From Limisphaerales bacterium (GTDB lineage: Bacteria; Verrucomicrobiota; Verrucomicrobiia; Limisphaerales; PALSA-1396): a stretch of 9,101 nt of DNA. The notes under the pieces are model-generated. The model ran no database searches, was not told the DNA's origin, and saw nothing but the letters and a program-made list of their open reading frames with translations. Where the stretch lies: NCBI GenBank assembly GCA_003140275.1, contig PLJQ01000350.1, forward strand, positions 1 to 9,101, in the 5' to 3' direction. Shown one piece after another: positions 6,894 to 9,101 of the stretch (position 1 is its first letter; every line of letters starts with the position of its first letter). The position numbers were made by a program, and so were the translations under genes.

Positions 6894-7844
6894 TTAACAC
6901 TTCTTCAGATCCGTCATAAACTGTGGCTCGCGCAGGGAAAGGTGGATTAGTCGCTTCGAAGTTTCTCGAAGGAAAGCGATGACTGACTCAACTTGTTTCA
7001 GAGAAGTTAAATCTCCACTCAACTGTGAATCCTCGCCGTGGACGATTTTGCTCCTGTAAGCATAAAGTTTTTTCCACAGATTCTCTTCTTCAATACTCGG
7101 GAACTGGCTAAAATGGTCCAGAGGATCTGCAAAACGCTTTCTAAGAAGAGGAAGTTTTGTTCGAATCTGATGGGATAGTGAATCTGCTGAATCGGTCAAT
7201 TTAGGTGCGTGCGAAACGAGCGATTCAATTACTGAAAACAGTCCGATAACCACCATTTCAGACCTGCGAGGCAACCATCGCAACTGGTCAAATCTGATCA
7301 AAGCTCTTCGAATGTGCGGATATTCGGGTGGCAGGTTCTTAATGTCGTCAAAATTGCGCCGGATCTGATTCAGATTTTGCTGATTGATTGGCTTGGTTAG
7401 CAGATATTCAAAGCCATGATTGAAATATGTGCTAAGCGCTGCGGGATCCCAACCAAGGCTGGGACCGTTAAAAGTTTCATGGAATATAACATGAAAACCC
7501 AATTCAATGTCATTAGGAATTAACGAACAGGCAAATCCGAGTTCTTGAAGTTCCGAATTTGTTCCATCGAATTCTATGATCCAGTACCTCCAATTCTCGC
7601 GAGGCAAGGCGCTTCTTGGGTATCTAACTTCGCCGGGCCTTTCACCCGGGACAGAGCGAATAGTGTTTTCATAAGGCGTTGGGAAAAAGAATGGATTTGT
7701 ATTAAATTGCTCCAGCACTTGTTTGATTTTCTGCGTCTGTTCCTCATTGGCCCTTACCAGCCTGTGGCTAGGAGCAACCTCCACCCCTTCTGGGCAGACT
7801 AAGTCTATTGGTGTCAGAACGAAAACATAACCATGACCATTCAT
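6894..7844 (-). CDS. Putative HEPN-domain protein (ApeA-like C-terminal region), candidate defence or RNase effector
   Basis: The protein has 316 residues from the ATG at 7844. The C-terminal half (about 175-300) is helical and resembles HEPN domains of the ApeA type: an upstream helix with an acidic residue in LFSVIESLVSH (Glu207) and a later helix with R-x4-H in YRSKIVHGE (Arg264, His269), the expected catalytic or RNA-contact motif. The N-terminal half (1-170) is of mixed alpha/beta character, with LPRENWRYWIIEF and SLGWDP, and I do not recognise it; it may be a sensor domain. No signal peptide or membrane segment is visible, so it is probably cytoplasmic. It begins only 10 nt after the stop codon of argG tail copy 2 and has no Shine-Dalgarno. 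A hand count of 7141-7200 gives 40% GC against 63% for 8161-8220 in the MFS gene, suggesting transfer. Function in antiphage defence is inference. Confidence 0.75.
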   Translation of the reverse strand: MNGHGYVFVLTPIDLVCPEGVEVAPSHRLVRANEEQTQKIKQVLEQFNTNPFFFPTPYENTIRSVPGERPGEVRYPRSALPRENWRYWIIEFDGTNSELQELGFACSLIPNDIELGFHVIFHETFNGPSLGWDPAALSTYFNHGFEYLLTKPINQQNLNQIRRNFDDIKNLPPEYPHIRRALIRFDQLRWLPRRSEMVVIGLFSVIESLVSHAPKLTDSADSLSHQIRTKLPLLRKRFADPLDHFSQFPSIEEENLWKKLYAYRSKIVHGEDSQLSGDLTSLKQVESVIAFLRETSKRLIHLSLREPQFMTDLKKC

Positions 7845-7854
7845 TGGACAGCGT

Positions 7855-7974
7855 TTATTTCTTCTTCTGCACCTTCGCCGCGACTTTCAGACGCAGCGCG
7901 TTGAGCCGGATGAAGCCGGTAGCGTTGTCCTGGTTGCCGGCTTTGGTCGAGTCAGCTTCCATCATCAAGCCAAA
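7855..7974 (-). pseudogene. argG: Displaced 3' end of argininosuccinate synthase gene (argG tail, copy 2)
   Basis: The minus strand encodes FGLMMEADSTKAGNQDNATG followed by FIRLNALRLKVAAKVQKKK and a TAA at 7857-7855, an in-frame ArgG C-terminus of about 38 codons. The similarity starts within a few bases of the MFS stop codon at 7979-7977, with no argG body before it. The upstream continuation of this frame, inside the MFS gene, does not look like ArgG. The C-terminal residues differ from copy 1 (KVQKKK versus SRLKTNK), so the two tails come from different argG alleles rather than from a recent simple duplication. Confidence 0.8.
7880..7917. repeat. 38-bp direct repeat core, copy 2 (within argG tail)
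   Basis: Identical over 38 bases to 6479-6516 and in the same orientation, 1401 bp apart. Together the two copies bracket the HEPN gene and the antitoxin-like gene. Confidence 0.85.
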
Positions 7975-7976
7975 AC

Positions 7977-9101
7977 TCACCCGACACTTTGGGGTTTGCC
8001 GGCGACGACGGGTTGGCTGGTTTTGCAGAGACGATACCAGGTCAGGATAGCGGCAACGAGAGCAACGCCGCCGCAAATCAGGTACGGCAAAGTGGGTTTC
8101 ACGGCGAACAAAGTCGTCGCAAAAATCGGGCCGATGATGCGCGCCAGGCTGCCGATGCTTTGGGCGACGCCGAGGTTGGCACCCTGTTCATTCGCCGGCG
8201 AGTTCAGGGAGATCAAACCGAACACAGGCGGGCGGTTGATACCCGAACCGATGGCAAACAGGCCGAGACTGAGGAGCAGTCCGGCCATGTGCAATTGAAA
8301 CGGCAGCAGCGCCAGGCTCACGGCCACGATCAGCAGGCTGATGAAAATGAGACGTTGTTCGCCGAACCGTTTCACCAGCCTTCCAATCAGACCGCCTTGA
8401 ACGACTGCGGCAATCACGCCCGCATAAGTAAACAGATAGCCGACCCGGTGATCTTTCTCCTGGGAGTTGAAGCCATGCTTGACCAGCAGCGGAAAAGTCG
8501 ATTCGAAACAGGTGAAGCAAAACGTCGCGAGAAAGAAAATGCCAATGAGCAGGCCGAGCCTGGGCTGGCTGAGCGTGTGCGTCCATTGGGCGAATTTCGG
8601 CCGGGCGGTCGCCGGTTGGGAATCAGGGTTTTTGCTTTCGCCGAGAATGAACCAGCCCAGGATAAAATTAGCGGCGCAAAGGGAGGCGGCGACCCAGCCG
8701 GGGCCTTGTCGCCCGAAAGCGTCCGCGCTGAACGCGCCGAGCGCCGGACCAAAAATGAAACCGAGGCCGAAGGCCATGCCGATCAGGCCCATGCCCGCCG
8801 AGCGTTTATCCGGCGGCGAAATATCAGCGATGTAGGCCGAGGCGACGGAAAGATTCGCGCCGCAGATGCCGGCAAAAACCCGCGAGGCCACGATTCCCCA
8901 CAGCGCCGTTGAACCCGTCATCCCGGACGCGATGGCAAATAAAGCGTAAGAACCGGCGGCGCCAGCGTTGCTGATGAGCATCACGGGGCGACGACCGATG
9001 CGATCGGATAGCTGTCCCCAAACAGGGGCAAAGAGAAATTGCATGGCGGAAAAGGAGGCGATGATGACGCCGATCAAGAATCCTTTCGCGCCGAAATGTT
9101 C
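7977..9101 (-). CDS. MFS transporter, TetA-like drug/H+ antiporter family (5' end outside window)
   Basis: The frame is open to the window edge, giving 374 visible residues and a TGA at 7979-7977. Probably only the first transmembrane helix (about 35-45 residues) is missing. It shows the MFS motif A in the loop after helix 2, GQLSDRIGRRP (visible residues 29-39), and a motif-C-like stretch GLGFIFGPALG, characteristic of 12-helix proton-coupled drug antiporters such as TetA. A second-half motif A-like loop, GLIGRLVKRFGEQR, and about eleven hydrophobic segments are also present. It should sit in the cytoplasmic membrane and export a small molecule by proton exchange; the substrate cannot be read from sequence. 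GC content is high like the flanking host genes. The stop codon lies directly at the start of argG tail copy 2, so the extreme C-terminus (KPQSVG) may have been altered by that junction, although its length looks normal. Confidence 0.9.
   Translation of the reverse strand, partial: EHFGAKGFLIGVIIASFSAMQFLFAPVWGQLSDRIGRRPVMLISNAGAAGSYALFAIASGMTGSTALWGIVASRVFAGICGANLSVASAYIADISPPDKRSAGMGLIGMAFGLGFIFGPALGAFSADAFGRQGPGWVAASLCAANFILGWFILGESKNPDSQPATARPKFAQWTHTLSQPRLGLLIGIFFLATFCFTCFESTFPLLVKHGFNSQEKDHRVGYLFTYAGVIAAVVQGGLIGRLVKRFGEQRLIFISLLIVAVSLALLPFQLHMAGLLLSLGLFAIGSGINRPPVFGLISLNSPANEQGANLGVAQSIGSLARIIGPIFATTLFAVKPTLPYLICGGVALVAAILTWYRLCKTSQPVVAGKPQSVG

Noticed and set aside
7855..8076. 73-codon minus-strand frame ending in the ArgG-like C-terminus, as a small protein gene
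   Set aside because: Its first half lies inside the MFS gene in another frame and looks like nothing known; only the argG-derived end is meaningful, so it is listed as a remnant.
7989..8912. 307-codon plus-strand frame
   Set aside because: It is antisense to the MFS gene, and its Q/R/A-rich composition is typical of the reverse of GC-rich coding DNA.
1..9101. tRNA, rRNA, CRISPR array, insertion sequence or integrase
   Set aside because: I saw no regularly spaced repeats, no transposase or recombinase motifs and no tRNA-like folds on reading both strands by eye.

Overview
The window looks like chromosomal DNA from a Verrucomicrobia-type bacterium (PVC superphylum). The main evidence is a 1008-residue secreted protein with the PVC-specific architecture: a beta-propeller-like 'membrane-bound dehydrogenase' region, HEAT-like repeats and a C-terminal CxxCH haem domain. 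A secreted beta-helix carbohydrate-active protein, GC-rich housekeeping-style DNA and mostly absent Shine-Dalgarno sequences fit the same picture.

Layout. (1) 29-3055, minus: the PVC-type cytochrome protein. (2) 3056-3340: divergent intergenic spacer. (3) 3341-5524, plus: secreted right-handed parallel beta-helix protein, resembling GH141-type glycosidases. (4) 5525-5788, minus: a decayed Lrp/AsnC-like (siroheme-decarboxylase-like) gene remnant. (5) 5789-6441, minus: a DUF4145 (HEPN-type) gene with an N-terminal zinc-ribbon, broken by one frameshift. (6) 6454-6578, minus: the displaced 3' end of an argininosuccinate synthase gene (argG). (7) 6486-6737, minus: a small antitoxin-like gene whose end runs into that argG tail. 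(8) 6894-7844, minus: a 316-residue protein with a C-terminal HEPN-like R-x4-H motif. (9) 7855-7974, minus: a second, different argG 3' tail. (10) 7977-9101, minus: an MFS drug/H+ antiporter-type transporter, cut by the window edge.

The most interesting part is 5.8-8.0 kb. Read along the minus strand, the order is MFS - argG tail - HEPN gene - antitoxin-like gene - argG tail - HEPN (DUF4145) gene. The two argG tails are about 120 nt each, start at about the same position of ArgG, and share an uninterrupted 38-bp identical core although the DNA on both sides has diverged. Each tail is followed 10-12 nt after its stop codon by a HEPN-family gene that is clearly AT-richer than the neighbouring genes. 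No intact argG is in the window. I read this as an accretion site where the 3' end of argG serves as the recombination point (attachment-site-like) for small defence or toxin-type cargo. No integrase is visible, so the mechanism is inferred.

The flanking genes (haem protein, beta-helix enzyme, transporter) look like normal host genes. The middle carries several broken genes (Lrp-like remnant, frameshifted DUF4145, orphan antitoxin, two argG tails), which is typical of a turnover hotspot.
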